From NCBI RefSeq assembly GCF_027744825.2, contig NC_071340.1, forward strand, positions 10,800,001 to 10,864,000: a stretch of DNA of 64,000 bases, written 5' to 3'. Below are positions 39,071 through 53,700 of the stretch, one piece after another (within the stretch, counting starts at the first letter, position 1; each line of letters begins with the position of its first letter). Both the position numbers and the translations under genes were made by a program. Origin of the DNA: Synchiropus splendidus. Lineage: Eukaryota; Chordata; Actinopteri; Syngnathiformes; Callionymidae. The notes under the pieces were generated by a model. It did not search any database. It was not told where the DNA came from and worked only from the letters and a program-made list of their open reading frames with translations.

Positions 39071-41090
39071 GTAATGATGATCATTTTATGGCTCTGAGTC
39101 TTTCAGTGTGTAGTGTGCAGCAGTGATGTTCGCGGGGTGCACCACAGACATAACAACATACTGCAGAATTTTTATCTTCCCATATGGGGGTCTCTAAAAG
39201 AAAAAAAAAAATTTGCTCAACACTTGGAAAATTTGTCAAATTATGGCACGTTTTGGGTGGGAATCACAGGTTGGGCTCCCTCATTTACCAAAGTCTCCAA
39301 AACAGCTATTCCAAAGACAACTCAAGACCTTCTTGTCCTGCTGTTTTCTTCAAGTCACAACCAAGAATGTGAGCCAAAAAAATACATACAGCGATACAGG
39401 CCATCAGAGGAGAGGAAGTAAGCATCCTCCGACTTCCACTCCATATGAGTGGTCATAATCAGAGAGACTATAATTGTCAACATGGCGCCAGCCATATTTT
39501 TATTACCCTATTTAGCATTAGCGCATATTGACAACCACAAATTCAGAGCTACCGGGTCCAAGTGCATGCTTGTATGAGTGTGGGGCTGTGATTTCTGCTC
39601 CATAAAGGGTGGCAAAATAGCAGAGGAACTTACGTCATTGGTATCAAAAACAAAACAAAACAAATAAAAAAAACGCGGAAGTCGATGTGTCTGGGTTTAT
39701 ATGTGTTTACCTCTGAAATCCTCCCAGATAGCATTCAGTCTAATGAGACACAAGATTTGTAGTTCTCATTTTGAAAAGGCAAACTGTGGGGTGTTAAAAT
39801 GTAAGCGGTAGACGAAAGCAGAGAAAAGGCACCACTTCATCATGACATAACACAGAAGTGACTTATAAGGTTGACTAGAAACTAACACACAATGTACTGC
39901 AGAGGGGGAAGAAAAATCGAGGTAAAGAAAAGGAAAAGAAAGCTGGTGAAATTCTATTATCTAAATCCATAGAAATACGGAGGGATTTGTTCATATGATT
40001 CAGATCTACTTGATAATTACGGTACAGTAATCCCTCATTGCAGATAAGCAAAATTGAATCTCGGACTTTCTTTTCATTGAGGGTCCTGTGATCAAAAGCC
40101 TTTTTTATTTGATTGATCTCATAGGCGGCACACAATTGGCCGACGGACAAGACAAGGTTCAAAATCCTGGACGCTGACTGGCTCAGCAACGTAGCATTAA
40201 TGAGCCACTGATCTCAGCACTCCACATCCAGCCTTTGCTGAGATCGCATCCACTTGTGGTTGCTGCTCATTGTCTTACTCTGCAGTTTTAAGTAAATAGT
40301 GACTTTGTTTTGGGCCCTACGAGGACAGGTTCTGCATCTTCTCCTAGCAGCACACCTCAGTGTTCTGGGAGTTTGAGAAGTTGTTTTTGAACAATGTTGT
40401 CCGCCCACACAGCAAAAAGACCTTTTACTGCCCAGCATTTATCAGGTTTATGTGGAGTCGCGCTGGACACAAAGTTTCCGGCATCTAGCGCTGAGTCGCC
40501 AGAGGTGTGAAGCTCGCCACCCGCTGAGAGTTTCACAAGGCAAAGTGCAGGTCTCCAGCGGGGATCAGGTCCACGGCCAAAACCCGACTCGCTTGTGTTC
40601 ACATCTCAGACTTCTGAAGAACTTTGTCTCGAGACAGAACCCCTAGTGTGAAAGCAGCCTTATAAGGGTTCCAGCACTGAGGCAAAGCACCAGAGGAAGA
40701 AGCTTACTATCCTAGCTGCAGTGAATTATTGTTTTGTTTTTTTAAAGTGAATACAACAAAACATGCTATTTATGTTTACTGCTATCTAGCGGTACAGATT
40801 GGATCAGACAAACAGTGCCACCAAGCAATTTGTGACGAGGCTCAATCTTACAAGCATGAAGCTTGTTTGCCCACAAAATTCTGGATTATCATGATCAACA
40901 ACTGTGATTGACTGGACTGCTGAGCATCACGGGAAGTCACCGTTATTGTGGTCCTTGCTAAGGGTCATTCATTTGACTTATCTTTATTGTTGCCGAACAG
41001 GATGGATGAATTGGACTGAGGTCAGGGAAGGTACGCTTCGTAGTGACTGTATTTCAACCTCTGATGTTCAAAGAGCCAGACACCTTCGAC

Positions 41091-41135
41091 AAAAGGGCCA
41101 CATCTGACTCGCGAGCCATAGGTTCCCCACCTCTG
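41091..41135 (+). mobile_element. Solo hAT right terminus
   Basis: The segment includes ggccacatctgactcgcgag and ends in ccataggttccccacctctg. This matches the usual hAT right end in vertebrates, in which a GCCACATCTGGCTCGCGAGCC-type subterminus leads to a CCCCTG end. The opposite end was not found, so it is an old truncated copy. Confidence 0.5.
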
Positions 41136-44100
41136 ATCAACTGGTCGCACAGAGGGACATCAGATCGAGGTGCCTGTGACAGTGTTTCAATGAAACAGCA
41201 TTGCAGCACAGACAACTTCCAGAATATGTAATTACTTCAGATCCTACAATGTGATCAAAGATCAGCGCATTCCAACTTAATATTTCATGCTGATACTTTA
41301 TCTTGCAATAAACTTCCAGCCTGTATTTATAAGTGAAATTGATAAAGCAGTGGAAACAGTGGTACAAGGGCACTTCTGCCTCAATCTGACGTCTTCTGAC
41401 TGGAGATTAAATCATCCGAACACGACATGTTCTAGCCAAGAATATCACACTGTTCCAGTTATTCTTACCTGTATTGTGTCACATTATTTCGAAATTAGCG
41501 TCCACCAGTGCTACAAGTGGTTTGTGGACATTTCACTGTTGAGGACTTGAGAATGGTAATGGATCAGATATAGACATGGCCGGCGACCTGCATAAACCTC
41601 TCAATCAGAACAAGCCGAATCAAGTCATTTTATTGCTAAAGACGTGTTGACTTGCAGCATTTTCATCCACAGGCATCAGGCATGAATGCAGCAAGTGTGA
41701 GAGACTCTCAGAGACACAGAGATCAATTCTCATGGTAACCTTTGATAATCGTGAGTTTAAGCGGTGGGTGTGTCTCTAAGGTTAGTTGTGGTATTTTGAA
41801 ATGTCATCAGCTGCAGTGCATTATGGGACTTGCAGTGAGCGGTAGGAGTGCTTTTTAATGAAGGGTCATTAATAATAGACATGATGAGACGACGCTATGC
41901 AATCACATTATCCCGACGGGTATTTCATGATTTACAAACTCGTCTGGCGTTAGCTAAAATACAGAAATAGCCAGCCACTGTTAAAACAGTTCATACAGTG
42001 TAACTAAGTGGACTTCAATTTCGAACACAGATATATCAGTTTCTGTGTTTTGAATTTTAACTGTGTGCTAAAAAAACAAGTGTAAAACACCTGGCAGCCA
42101 ATGAAAGACTTTTGTCTCAGGCGTAGTTTAAGTCGTATCGCTCATGAGGGCTGGAATGATTCAAATATATGGAAAGGGGTTCAAACATGAGAGGGCACAC
42201 AGAGTCGTCGTCTCTGCCAGAGGCTTCATTGAAGTAAAAAAAACGGAATAAAATGAATAAAAAAAATAGCAAGGTCAAGTTGTTCTGTGATTCTTCACGA
42301 GAGGTTAGCTGCCTCTGTGGGACAATTCAGTGGATGAATATTCCATCAGAGGTAGGTAGCCTTGAAACAACGGCTGCAACAGAAACGTTCAAACACAATT
42401 CACTGTTTGCTCTCCAAAGCTCACCTTTTCATGCTTCATCTAGTTCCAACTTCCATGTCTCTGTGGGTCTGAGGCTTCACAGTCTAACCACAGGCTTTAA
42501 ATGGCCTTGAAAAATACACTCTATCTGCATACCTCTGGTGTCTTCATGCAGCTGTCAGTAAAAACTTGCGTGTAGTGTTTCATGAATTTGCCTCATGTGA
42601 TGATATTAATGGAGGATTTTCTATTCCATGAATCCCTTTAAGCATCTGTAATAACTTGTGTGTTTTCGGCCAAGAAGCATGTTGCACAAACTTTCCCAAA
42701 ATGTTCCTCCTGCAAACTCCACCAGGAAAAAAATTTAAATAAAAGAATAATAATAATTTGTATTCTACAAATATGTATATATTTAAAGGCACCACTCAAG
42801 GACATTTGAAAGACAAAACCTTTTCTCAGATCAGCAATGGCAGATGAGAGATGAAGATCTGTCAAGGATGTGGTTGCTGTCAGTACTCGGTGAGACACTT
42901 TTTCCAAGTGATGTGCACATAAATTACTGATGTCACGTTATCAGTATTTAGCTTGCAGTCTGTGAGCAAAAAAAACTACAAAACAAAGGACCAGATTTAA
43001 AAAAGAAATTCAGGAACTGTCGAGATGATTTACATTTTTACAGTGTTCTGACTCATCATTTGGAGCCATTTTTTTTTTCCAAATTCCCAAAGGTTTTTTC
43101 CTTGTTTACACACTGCTGCCACCTGCTGTCCAGTCAAGCAGATTTGAATTTTGCTATGACTGATATCAATGAGATTTTAAATGCTAAAAAAAATATTATC
43201 AATTACTTTTAAAGAAGGGAAAATGACAATTTGGGGGGGAACTGCTGTGGACATCATCTCGTTCAAATGAAGGAAGACATATCCGTGGGCACGAGCTGTT
43301 AGTTTGCAAATTCCCCACAGTCTTCCTCAGCACTGCTCTGCTATTGTGTTTTCTGTTCTGCCTCCACTTAAAAGCCTCGCCTCATGTGAAGTTGACCACT
43401 CGTGTGAAGACCGCTATATGTCTGCAGCGAGCAAAGGACCTGCGTGAAGATGCCACTGAAGCGGAGAGAGTCTGACTGACGGGATTATTGGGATAACAAC
43501 TACTGTACCATGAGGGGGAAATATCAGTGACTGAAAAATAAAGCTATAATCCACAGATCACCCGTCACCTTTCACTTCGTCTAAATAACACAAGTACTTT
43601 GTGTGCGAGTTATTCGAGTCCAAAATTAGAAATATCGCATGAGTAATACGCAAAATAAAGCATGCACTTAATGAGTAAATCACACATGTCCTGGGACTGA
43701 ATCTACATGAAGTGGCTGAAAACCTTTATTGTGATTTAAATAATAAATAAATACTAACTGACAATGACATGCTCTTATTGTCCCAGTGCTCCGTTGACCA
43801 CATTGAATCTCAATTAAAATGCATTCAAATGTTCCTTGTTTGGCATTATTTGATTTGATTTTATGGACACGTTTGTCTTTTTCTTTTTTGTCTTCATCTT
43901 AAACTCAGTCTTAAAGTATTCTGTTAAGAGCCAGGTACACTTTTCCCTGAGAAAAGATGGCGTCCTACCAAAGCATAAATAAACCATTAATAGTCAGGCA
44001 GCAGGGCTCCTTTCGTCTCTGTAATTTGGCATAATTACAGCAGTGATTTAGTTAGTTTCGAGGCACCGATGACAACGACATCATTTTTATTTTGCTCACT

Positions 44101-45490
44101 TGTCTCAGTTTTGATGGTTAGTCAGAACAATATTGTGACCCGGTGGATGACAAAATCCTGATTTCATGACAGCACGGTTGTCACGCACATTAGCACGTCT
44201 CATTTCTCCAATACTAAATGACAAAATACACACAGTTATACACACTGCACCAAGAGAGTCATGCCTGTCAATTGACTGTCACAGTGTGTCCCGGGTGCAT
44301 CCGGGTGTCGGGCATATAATTGAGGGCTTACGAGGTGCGCCCCTTCAGCTAAGCCGTCCTATCTATCAGGCCACACACCGCTCTCACACACCGCCTTCCA
44401 CTGGTACACATCTGATTAGCGGCGCTCTGTAAATGAAGCTTCACAGGAGGCGCAGATAACAGAAGTGAAAGCAAGAGTTACAATATGCAGAGGAGGAGAG
44501 AACAAAAACTGAAAGTAGCAGAAACCCAATGATAGCTGCGTTTCAATACAAGCAGAAAAAGCCAAATGACATTCTTGTGAATTTCAAACTCATAAATGCA
44601 TCCATAGCTAGACATCTCAAGAGATAACTTGTGACTATTATTTATTTCTTTTTGGAACACAGAGGCCACATCGAATCAACTGCCCGACACAATAATCGAT
44701 CAGACATTTCTGTAAGTAGCTCCTGCATTGCATGTGCATCATAACTGGAGTCATGTCAGGTCTTGGAGTCTGAGTGAGGTAGCGTGACCCAGACACAATG
44801 GTGAAGAATCGGTCTGAACCAACCGGAATGAAATTAATCTGTTTGTTTTTATCATTAATACACGGACAGCACCTGTCAGTGTGACATCAGAATAGCAATC
44901 CATGAACGATTAGCTAACACGGTTACAAAGATGGACTTTATCTAAATATAAAGAACTGCAAAGCAATGGAGAGCATTACTGAGTGGTGCTTGAAAATTGG
45001 ACCTGAATCTGGGTTTGTTCGATCTACAACAAATGTAGCCCTTTGCCTTCATTCATGCACAAGGTCAGTGCAGTTTTTTTTTCTTCTTTTTTCTTTGTAT
45101 TCCCCATTATCCTTTAATAATTGAATTCTAAATGTAACACATTGGTTATTTGTAGGTCTTTGAAAATAAAGACCTAAAAATAAAGCACATTTTCCCTATT
45201 CTCTGTGTCTATTATTCTCCCCCCCATTGCTATAAATGGCTGTATTGAAATGTTGCAATTTGTGTGGTCCTCATTCCCTTAAAATAAATAAATAAAAGAC
45301 ACTGAACGCCATTAATCACTTAAATTGGTCCAGTATTTATGATTTAAATTGAGAATATTCAAATAAAATGTACATAAACTGAAAAAACATATATAAATAA
45401 ATATGATATTTGAAGCATAGAATGCTGCAGCACAGAGACAGTTTGTCCTATTTCCTCATGAAATTTCAGACATTTTTTTTCTGTCATATG

Positions 45491-45559
45491 GTTTGATGGC
45501 CCCTTGCAACACTCACAGTAAATAATGTGGACAATGAGAAAAAGGAGTTGCCCACCCAG
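45491..45559 (+). mobile_element. Possible degraded hAT right end
   Basis: The segment contains atggccccttgc and then gagaaaaaggagttgcccac leading to ccag. The pattern (ggcccctt...agaaaaa...gttgcccaccc...ctg) is the usual 3' end of fish hAT elements. It is diverged and no partner was found. Confidence 0.35.
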
Positions 45560-47593
45560 GATCTACGAGGATGTTCCTTTAGTAAATGAAGGAAGAGTTA
45601 ATAGAGTTGCAAACCTGTGAATACACGGTCGGAATGATCATAAAAATGTATGCAATTTCATTCTAGAATTTGAACTTCTGATGAAAATAAACTTCACCTG
45701 CGGCCAAAAAGTGGGAGTTTCCATCTATATATGGTTATTGGGCAACAAGCAAACTACACTCATATGACCCAAGACTTGCTGTATAGTGTATAATGGATAT
45801 AATATTTTTATGTTAGCCATCAATTAGAAATAGCTATTGGCATGTTCACAATAGTAAACCATGTATAGCATGTGAAATGTCATCAATAGCCAAACTCAAA
45901 TGGGCAGAAAGGGACAGTCAGTGGCATTCCATAACTGGCTCGTATAACCCAGCTGAAACTGAGGATGAAAGTCAGTCACGTTCTTCTCCCAGCGAGAACA
46001 AGATGGCAGAGGCGATGCTTACTACTACAGTCCAGGATCCTGGTGATCCAGAGCACCACCAGAATTGTAAAGTTCAAAATCAAGTGCTGTCAGTACAACA
46101 TTAACGCAGTAATTTGTCTTGACAATACACTCAAAACACAGATAACTGACCATAACACAGTAATATTGTACCATAAAATAGTAATATCAAGGACAAAATT
46201 AATTTCTGATATTTTACCATGAACTAACTCTTCACGTTGTCTTTCATCACCCTTCACATTATAGTATCATCAGGATCAACTCTTTTATTCCTGCTCCTAA
46301 TTGAGGCAGACACTCTGCGCCACCTCAACAAGGTCAGCTTGTGTCTCACCAAATTAACACCAGAGGCTTTAAACACTTTGAGAGGATCTTTGAATGGGTT
46401 ACAGTGCGCAAGTGCTGTTCACGCAAAAGCTGAAATAACAAACAGCTGAATGGAACGGATTTCATTTTTCCCTTTTCACATCCAATGACTAAAACAGCAG
46501 CAATGGTTTATCAAAGGGTTCTGTCAAATGCTTTGTTTTTATTAGTTTTATAAATTATACTAAACAAGGGGCAACAATTTAACATATAATCCACACCAAA
46601 TAACAGCAAGTCAATTTGTTGCTCCTGTTCAAAGAATGGAAATGAACAATTAGGTGATGCAATTTACTGATGTGTGTGTTCCAATATAGCTCCCACACAC
46701 GAGCGCTGCACTCGGTGCCGTAATGGCTGCACTGTGCGAGCAATAACCTTCAAATCAGGTTTGACACGAGACAGTCTTTTGTCAAACAATCATGTACATA
46801 AACAAACAGGTGCCCAGAATAATGGCGGCAAGTTCCCATGTTTTATCAAGCTCATTCATCAAACGGCAAGAAGCACAGGCAGCACAGCGTCTGACAACAC
46901 GGCCGTTCCTCAGAAAAACAGCAGGAACATATTAAATAGTCATGAGATAAGCTCCGGAATATGAAGACCATATAAATGACTGCCTATTCTCCTGAAGTGA
47001 AATGTGCATCGCACCTTTGCCGTGACATCAAGATCATTCGGAGACGGCACGCATGGACCAGGCGACAGGGAAAGACAATAAAACATGATATTTAAAATCC
47101 AAATAAAGTGTGACCTTAACAGCCAAGTGGAGCTTTTTGCATGCAGATTCTTGAGTAACCTTCCTTTTAAGCAGGATGTTCTCACTGAGGTAAATACAGG
47201 GATGATCTCTTTGGACAGCGGTCGCCCAGGTGGAGTAAAGCATGGCGACGCTAGGTGGTAAATGACAGGTCAGAGGGCAGAGCCAGCAGGAGGAAATGGC
47301 ATCGGCAGGAAGTTTGAATAAACAGTGGGGGATAATCACCAAATACAAGCGCTGACCTTGCCAGGGATTAGTGAAGGCATTATCTCCCAAATATACAGAT
47401 GTAGAAAAATCAGGGTGACCTTGTTAAAAGAAAGTTTATGATCTCAACTTGGATGCGAGATGCTTTGCCAATCTCTGTATCTGTTCTGATGAGACTATAT
47501 TTCTGGTAAATGTAGATGGCCATATTTGCATACGAACGAGGATAGGAATCACTGAAAAATTGATTCATTCAATTACTTTCTCCCATCTACATG

Positions 47594-47646
47594 GGGCGAG
47601 GGGTGGGATGGGGACACCCTGGACAGGTCACTAGTCCATCACAAGG
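47594..47646 (-). repeat. Fragment of the same teleost repeat, 3' part, minus orientation
   Basis: The sequence gggacaccctggacaggtca followed by ctagtccatcacaagg is the reverse complement of the repeat's end, in which CTGTGATGGACTGGCGACCTG leads to TCCAGGGTGTACCCC. Only this part is recognisable. Confidence 0.5.
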
Positions 47647-49240
47647 AGTATATACACAATACAACTAGTCGTAAAAATAAAATGTAGTCTCTAAATTTGG
47701 ACAACCCCGACAAACTTTGGGCATCAGCATCAACACCAATATATTACAGGACAGAGGGCGAAGAGTAACGAAAGGTAGGCCCACGATAAATTGAGATCAG
47801 CCCTCCAAAGCGCCACCAAAAAACATTATCAGAAGCAGCCTGAGCTAAATTTAGAGCCCGCAGCAGGGCGCTTTAACTATTAAACACTTACAAATCCGGT
47901 CACCAACATGCATCAACACCCATGTAACCTGGAGGACAGCTCCATTCACACCTGAGACGGATGAGGAGGCGGCGTATGAGGAGCAGGGGAGCGACTCGGA
48001 CAGCCACACGGTGGGAAGCGAAAGAGCGAGAGCGGTGGCAATGCACAAGAAAATAAAATGAGATTACCGCGGAGAGCAAGAGAAACCTCATTATAGTTTC
48101 GCTGAACATTTTATACCTGTCCACAGGCAGTATCAGTGCTGCTCAAGAGGCAGAGGCTTTTTGGAAGCGATGTTGACAGTGCATAGTCATATCTGAACAC
48201 ACACACAAACACAAGGCTTTTGGTGGGGAAAAAAAAAAACAACGCTCTGCTTTGCTTCTACAAACAAAAGCTGAACAAATAATCTAAAAAACACCCTCTG
48301 AGAGCCTCCACAGCTTCCTGTTATTGGGTCCCACAGGCACACTTGTTATTAGGAACTACAGGAATGAGATGAAGATGTAGGATGCAAGATGAAAAGGACA
48401 CATGAACAAATGAAACAGTTATATCAAAGCAATACGAACACACACGGGCCGATGGCACCCAAGTGCAATACTCTGACGCGGATATGAATCAGACACCATT
48501 TATGATGTTGAATCAAATTCCATTTCTCCACAGATGACTAACCAACGTTATTTTAAGAATAGGTTTCTCCAGGGTAATGTGCTTTGCTGAACTCAACGTT
48601 GACTACATGGAGGTTAGCCGTATACATTTGTGTGTGTCTGAGGCATCACTCACTCACTTGGCCGGTATTTGTACTTTTCGAAGATAAGATACAAGTGATG
48701 CACTACATACACCCAGTGTAGACTAAAAGCTGCCAAGTAAATGTTAAGTCTTTTCTGGCTCTGACTATGCATTCTCAAACGGAATTATTCCCTATAAAGT
48801 ACATTAAAGATAGAGCTAAATGAAGAGATATTAGGAAGTAACTTCAGTGGATAAGACCACAGTCGAACAGACATTTCTTACAAATCTGAGTTAAAATAAC
48901 AAAGCTAAACTCACCCACCAGAAGCAGCATTAATGAGGATGGGGGTACTTTGACTTGTTATGCCGCTAACTACCACCTTTTGTTTTAAACACATACAGTA
49001 TATAAGGAAAGAATTTGAAGGAGCCCATTTATTACCATATTACAATCTGTGTTCAACTCTTTATGAACGTGATACAACGTTTTAAACTGAATATGTCACA
49101 GAGACGAAGAGCCCAGGAATCTGAATATAAATATAAGAACACATGTTTTCCTTAGAAAACGGTCTGCAGACTACAGTGTTTATCGAACTCATGTCTGCAT
49201 GAGATTCCTCTCACAACCCTGAGATTTAGAGGAGTTTGTC

Positions 49241-49326
49241 AGTGACTTTAAATTGCCCATACAGTAGACGTGATGAAAGTACCTGTGGGCCCAGTGATGG
49301 ACTGGAACCCTCTCCAGGTGCCCCCC
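49241..49326 (+). repeat. Fragment of the same teleost repeat, 3' part, plus orientation
   Basis: It begins agtgactttaaattgcccat and continues to cagtgatggactggaaccct and ctccaggtgcccccc. This is the same order as the repeat's 3' half (GTGACTCTAAATTGCCC, then GTGATGGACTGGCGACCTG). Confidence 0.55.
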
Positions 49327-50692
49327 TACTTGGGTGGAACTTTGGGGTCCCGAATGAAACAGAGCCAATATCAGGGGGGAAGAACTACAAGGCCGGGTGA
49401 GAAGCATGAAAATTGAGTCTGTTGCACCAGCAGTGGAGCGTTACCCCAAATTCGAACCAAATTTTAATTGTTATTTAGCGCAGTCAAATATAATATGACA
49501 AAGGACACTGGATGTATGAACACATTGCAGGATAGAGACAGATTTAAGTAAAACCATGTGCCATTGAGAATATTTAGAGGGCAAATAACTGACTTTCAAC
49601 AAACTCACCAAAGTCTCTCTGAACTTTTTGCTCCAATAATTTGAGACAGAAATGACATCAGCTTTGTGGTTTTTTTCACATGTTAACGCAGCGTGTTTCC
49701 CAGAAATTCGATAATGTGACTGAAGGACGACATGAGCATGAGCTCAAAAGTGCTTCATGTGGGCTGCGTCTGGGACTGTGTTTGCTTCTGTGTGTGTAAA
49801 TTAGTTTAGCTCAGCTCTAATCCATGAAGCAAATGTATGTGTGAGTGTGTGTGCGTGTGACAAAAGAAAAAGCGAGTGTGTTTGTGTGTGACCAGTGAGA
49901 TGGTAGAAAGTGTAAGCCCTAGCCTTCACAGCTTAAGCCCCTTTTTACTTTTCTCTCCCATAAGGCAAACAGCGAATAGACCAGAAGGCTTAGCTGCAGA
50001 AAGAGGAGGAGAGGACAATATATGGAAACTAATTCAATTTCAACCTCTTTGCTCTGGTCCCCAAATCTGCAAATAGCACCACAGGCTGATGTAAGGAAAT
50101 GGAAATCTGGATTTATATACTCAGTCCAACGAATCGCGACACTGAAAGCCTATAGACATTTACTTAAACACTTGAGTTGGGGTCACTTGGCTAAAAGTCA
50201 TTGCTCTGTGCATTTTCAAGTGGCATCATTCAAAGGAACATTTCCCTCAACAGAATCCATTTTCTGGAACTGAAATTAGCTCCACCATTGTTGAGAAACG
50301 TGGCATGGGGGGCTGATTGCCATTTGTTCTTAGCCTCTTTTTCAAACTTACTCTCCAGTCGTGAAGAATAAAATGAGATTATCACAAAATGCAGCATGCT
50401 GATGTACCTGTTTAGAGGTGAACCAGTTTAATGTGCTCACAGCTCCAACCTCATCCTCCGATAAGAGGCAAATGAAACGGAAGTCATGCACAATTTCTTG
50501 TTTTGCATTTCTTTTCTCTAGGATCTTTACTACTCATACAACAGACAGCAGCTATGTTCATCCCCCTGAGGACTGTCGTATCAAGCTTTATGCTTGATAT
50601 ATCAGCAACATTGCTAACATTCACTTTAAAGGTCTTGTAAGGTTAACGTCATTTCCTCAAACCAGAACTAGCCACTTAAAAAAAAAAAAATA

Positions 50693-50696
<4 letters not shown>

Positions 50697-50776
<80 letters not shown>
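50697..50776. repeat. (AT)40 microsatellite
   Basis: This is an uninterrupted 80-bp AT dinucleotide run following an A-rich stretch. It is the longest simple repeat in the window. Confidence 0.95.
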
Positions 50777-50778
<2 letters not shown>

Positions 50779-53700
50779 TGCCATTATGGGGATAACAATA
50801 ATAAATAATTATGAATACATTTTCATTCTATTACATCTATTACATATATCACGCTACATTCTGTCTGGAAAGCACAAATGTTTCAGGATGAAACTTAGAG
50901 TAATGAACTGGTAACTTTAGGAGTTTGTCTGCAACATCAGCAAAGAATGTGTTTAAATCTAAAACAATCAGCTCTGACTCTGAGTCTCACTATCTACTCA
51001 TGTCATTATTGATCGGTTTAAAATTTGTTTGTTTGTCAAAACTACGATCGTGGACCAAAGATCTCCAGAGCAAGAACGCCACACACTTGTGTTTTCGAGA
51101 ATTTATCCTGAGATTTTGGGGATTGTTTACAGCGGTAAATCGTGTGCCGTAAGTCATTGCCCGTTCCAACTTAACATGAAGCAGAGTGGTCCACTTTCAT
51201 AAGGGTTTGCTTCAAAATGGTATCATTCAATATTGTAAGTTGCTGTAACAACCCATCTAATGGAATCAACAGTGTTTATTACAACTGAGAATTGACTTTC
51301 TTCATCTGATATTTTGATAGAACTGTAGTAGAAGTAGAAGGTTGTGAAACATGGTCCAGCTAAACAGCCACACCTGCTCCAGGTATCTCCCATTAAAATT
51401 GCAAGTGTCACAGAGAGTGTGGCTATAAGCCATAAAGTCCACAAACAAAGCCAACACGACCTTTTTCTCGTACTAAAGCACACAAAGGCACAGTTGCAGG
51501 GCTACAGACCAAGATTATCTATTGACGTGCTCCTTGTAGCCGCGGGTATAAATCTGCAAGCAGCGCTCTGTGCATTTTAATTGACTGCTTTTAGAGTTAC
51601 ATTATTTACCTACTGAATGCCGGCTGGAGAGGAGCAAACAAGCCATTACATTATCCAAGTTTACATCACATAATGCTTGAGAGTACTTAGCTGCTGCAGG
51701 CGAATAACTGCACAGTCAACAACTGAAAGACAACTTGATAGGACATGTATGAATCAGCATTTGATACCAATGATTTTAATAAAACACCACGGTCAATATG
51801 CCTCATGGACTGAATGAGTTCATGTATGTATCTCAAACAACATGAAGTCAGGCTTGAAAATATTCCCCAGTTGACATATATAAAGAGCAGGTGCAATATT
51901 GTGACACAATTGTAGGAAGTCGATCCAGAGCCCTGAAGCTAAACAATAAACCGACCACTCACAAATTAATATAACAGCTCATCATTTCCTACTCACTTTC
52001 TCCACCAAGAACATATAACAGTGTGTCAGTTTTGTGCAGTTTAAGTGGCTTTTGTGTGGAGCAAACTCACCGTGATGATACACCAAGGAGCGAGTCTGAA
52101 CCTAATTGTACCCAGCAGCAAGGAAACGTGTTAAAGCAAACACAAGCCCACACAGAGACATGTAAACCAGCGTGGATTCACACAAACAGCCATTTTTCAT
52201 CCTTGAGGTTTTCCCGAGGAGGAGCGGCTGGAGAGACCAATCTATCAAAGTTCAATGCATTTAGAAGAAACTGCCTCTGATGAAAGCAAGGGTTGAAAGA
52301 TGAATGGAAAAAGGGATGAGAAGGGAAAATAAATGAGGAAAGTAGTTTGGTCCTGGAAAGAGCTTACAGCAGGGGCGGAAAAAAAACTCCACCGATACTA
52401 AGTATGTGAGGTCTGAGAAGGTGATCAAAGAAAAATAAAAGCGACTGGGAAGAATGAAACGTGGAAGACAAAATAAATCTTACAAGCTGACAGAAAGGCA
52501 AATACAGATGGACAAAAGGAGAGGAGCGAACATGACAGACTGGAGGACGGACTGTCAATCTGAGGATTTCTTATTAGAGGCTATTCTGAAGTTGCAAAAT
52601 GGCCAATAGCTTCTTCTCAAAGTCTTGTTTTCTCATTTAAATTCCTAAGACAAATATTTATAGAAGATATCATCTGGCCACACAGGCGCACTTGAGTCTG
52701 CTGACTGACTTAACGATTTGAGTCAATGTTTGTCCTTTCAGCTTGATATATTGAATAGTTCCGTCTACTGCTTCCTGAGAAAGTGTTTAAGTCACTAAAA
52801 TTAACTTTGCGTGGAATATCCTCTTTCACAAGGTATTAATTGATCTTGCTGTTGACACCAGAACCCTCTGCAAATGTAGCAGACGTTGTCATTCTTAACC
52901 GTTTCTCGTGTGGTCCAAGGATTGTCAAAGGCTCTTGTGGAAGTCTTGATTTAACGGAAAAGGTATGAGGCGTCAAAGCAAGTGTCTAGATAGCATTTTG
53001 TTGGCACAATTGTGGTGGAGTCCCAGCAGTCGAAATAGATAAAGCTACCTTACATTGTTACACAAATATTGGATGGAACCTCTCAGGAAGCCAGTCCACC
53101 AGCTCATTCGTTCACACGCTCTTTGAAGAACCCTGTATTCTCACCGAGCTACACAGAAGGCCGTGACTGACAGGTCAAGGGATCTTCAGTGCCCATTCTA
53201 GCGAAACAGAATTAACATATGTAAAGAAAAGAGGTGCCAAGGCTTTCTGTTTTCGTCTCTGGAATAAAGCCAAATGGCTATTGCGGACAAGATACGGGCA
53301 GGTAGATGTAGACGGACACTTACAAATGTAAAACACCAGAGAACAAAGGCATTGGTAAACGATAAGAGTGAGAGGAGACACGGCCACATAACAGTGTTTC
53401 CAGGAGTGTTAAAGACGCAGTTTGTGTCAGTGACAGCCAAAGTCTGATTAGCAATGGGAGAGAGCCTGAGTCGGTTTTCTCATCAGGATCAGCTTTCAAA
53501 CCGAACCGAGCGCCACTTACATATGTGCTGAAGAGATGGAAACTGACCGACAAACGCACAGCCTCACCGTGTGTGGACGTAAGGCGGTGTACTTTCATCA
53601 CATTCAAAATCTAAAAAGTGCTCTTGGAGTAGTCGTTCTGATGAAAAGGTCACTAGCTAAAATGAATTATTATTTTATTGAATTATTATTATTTCACACA

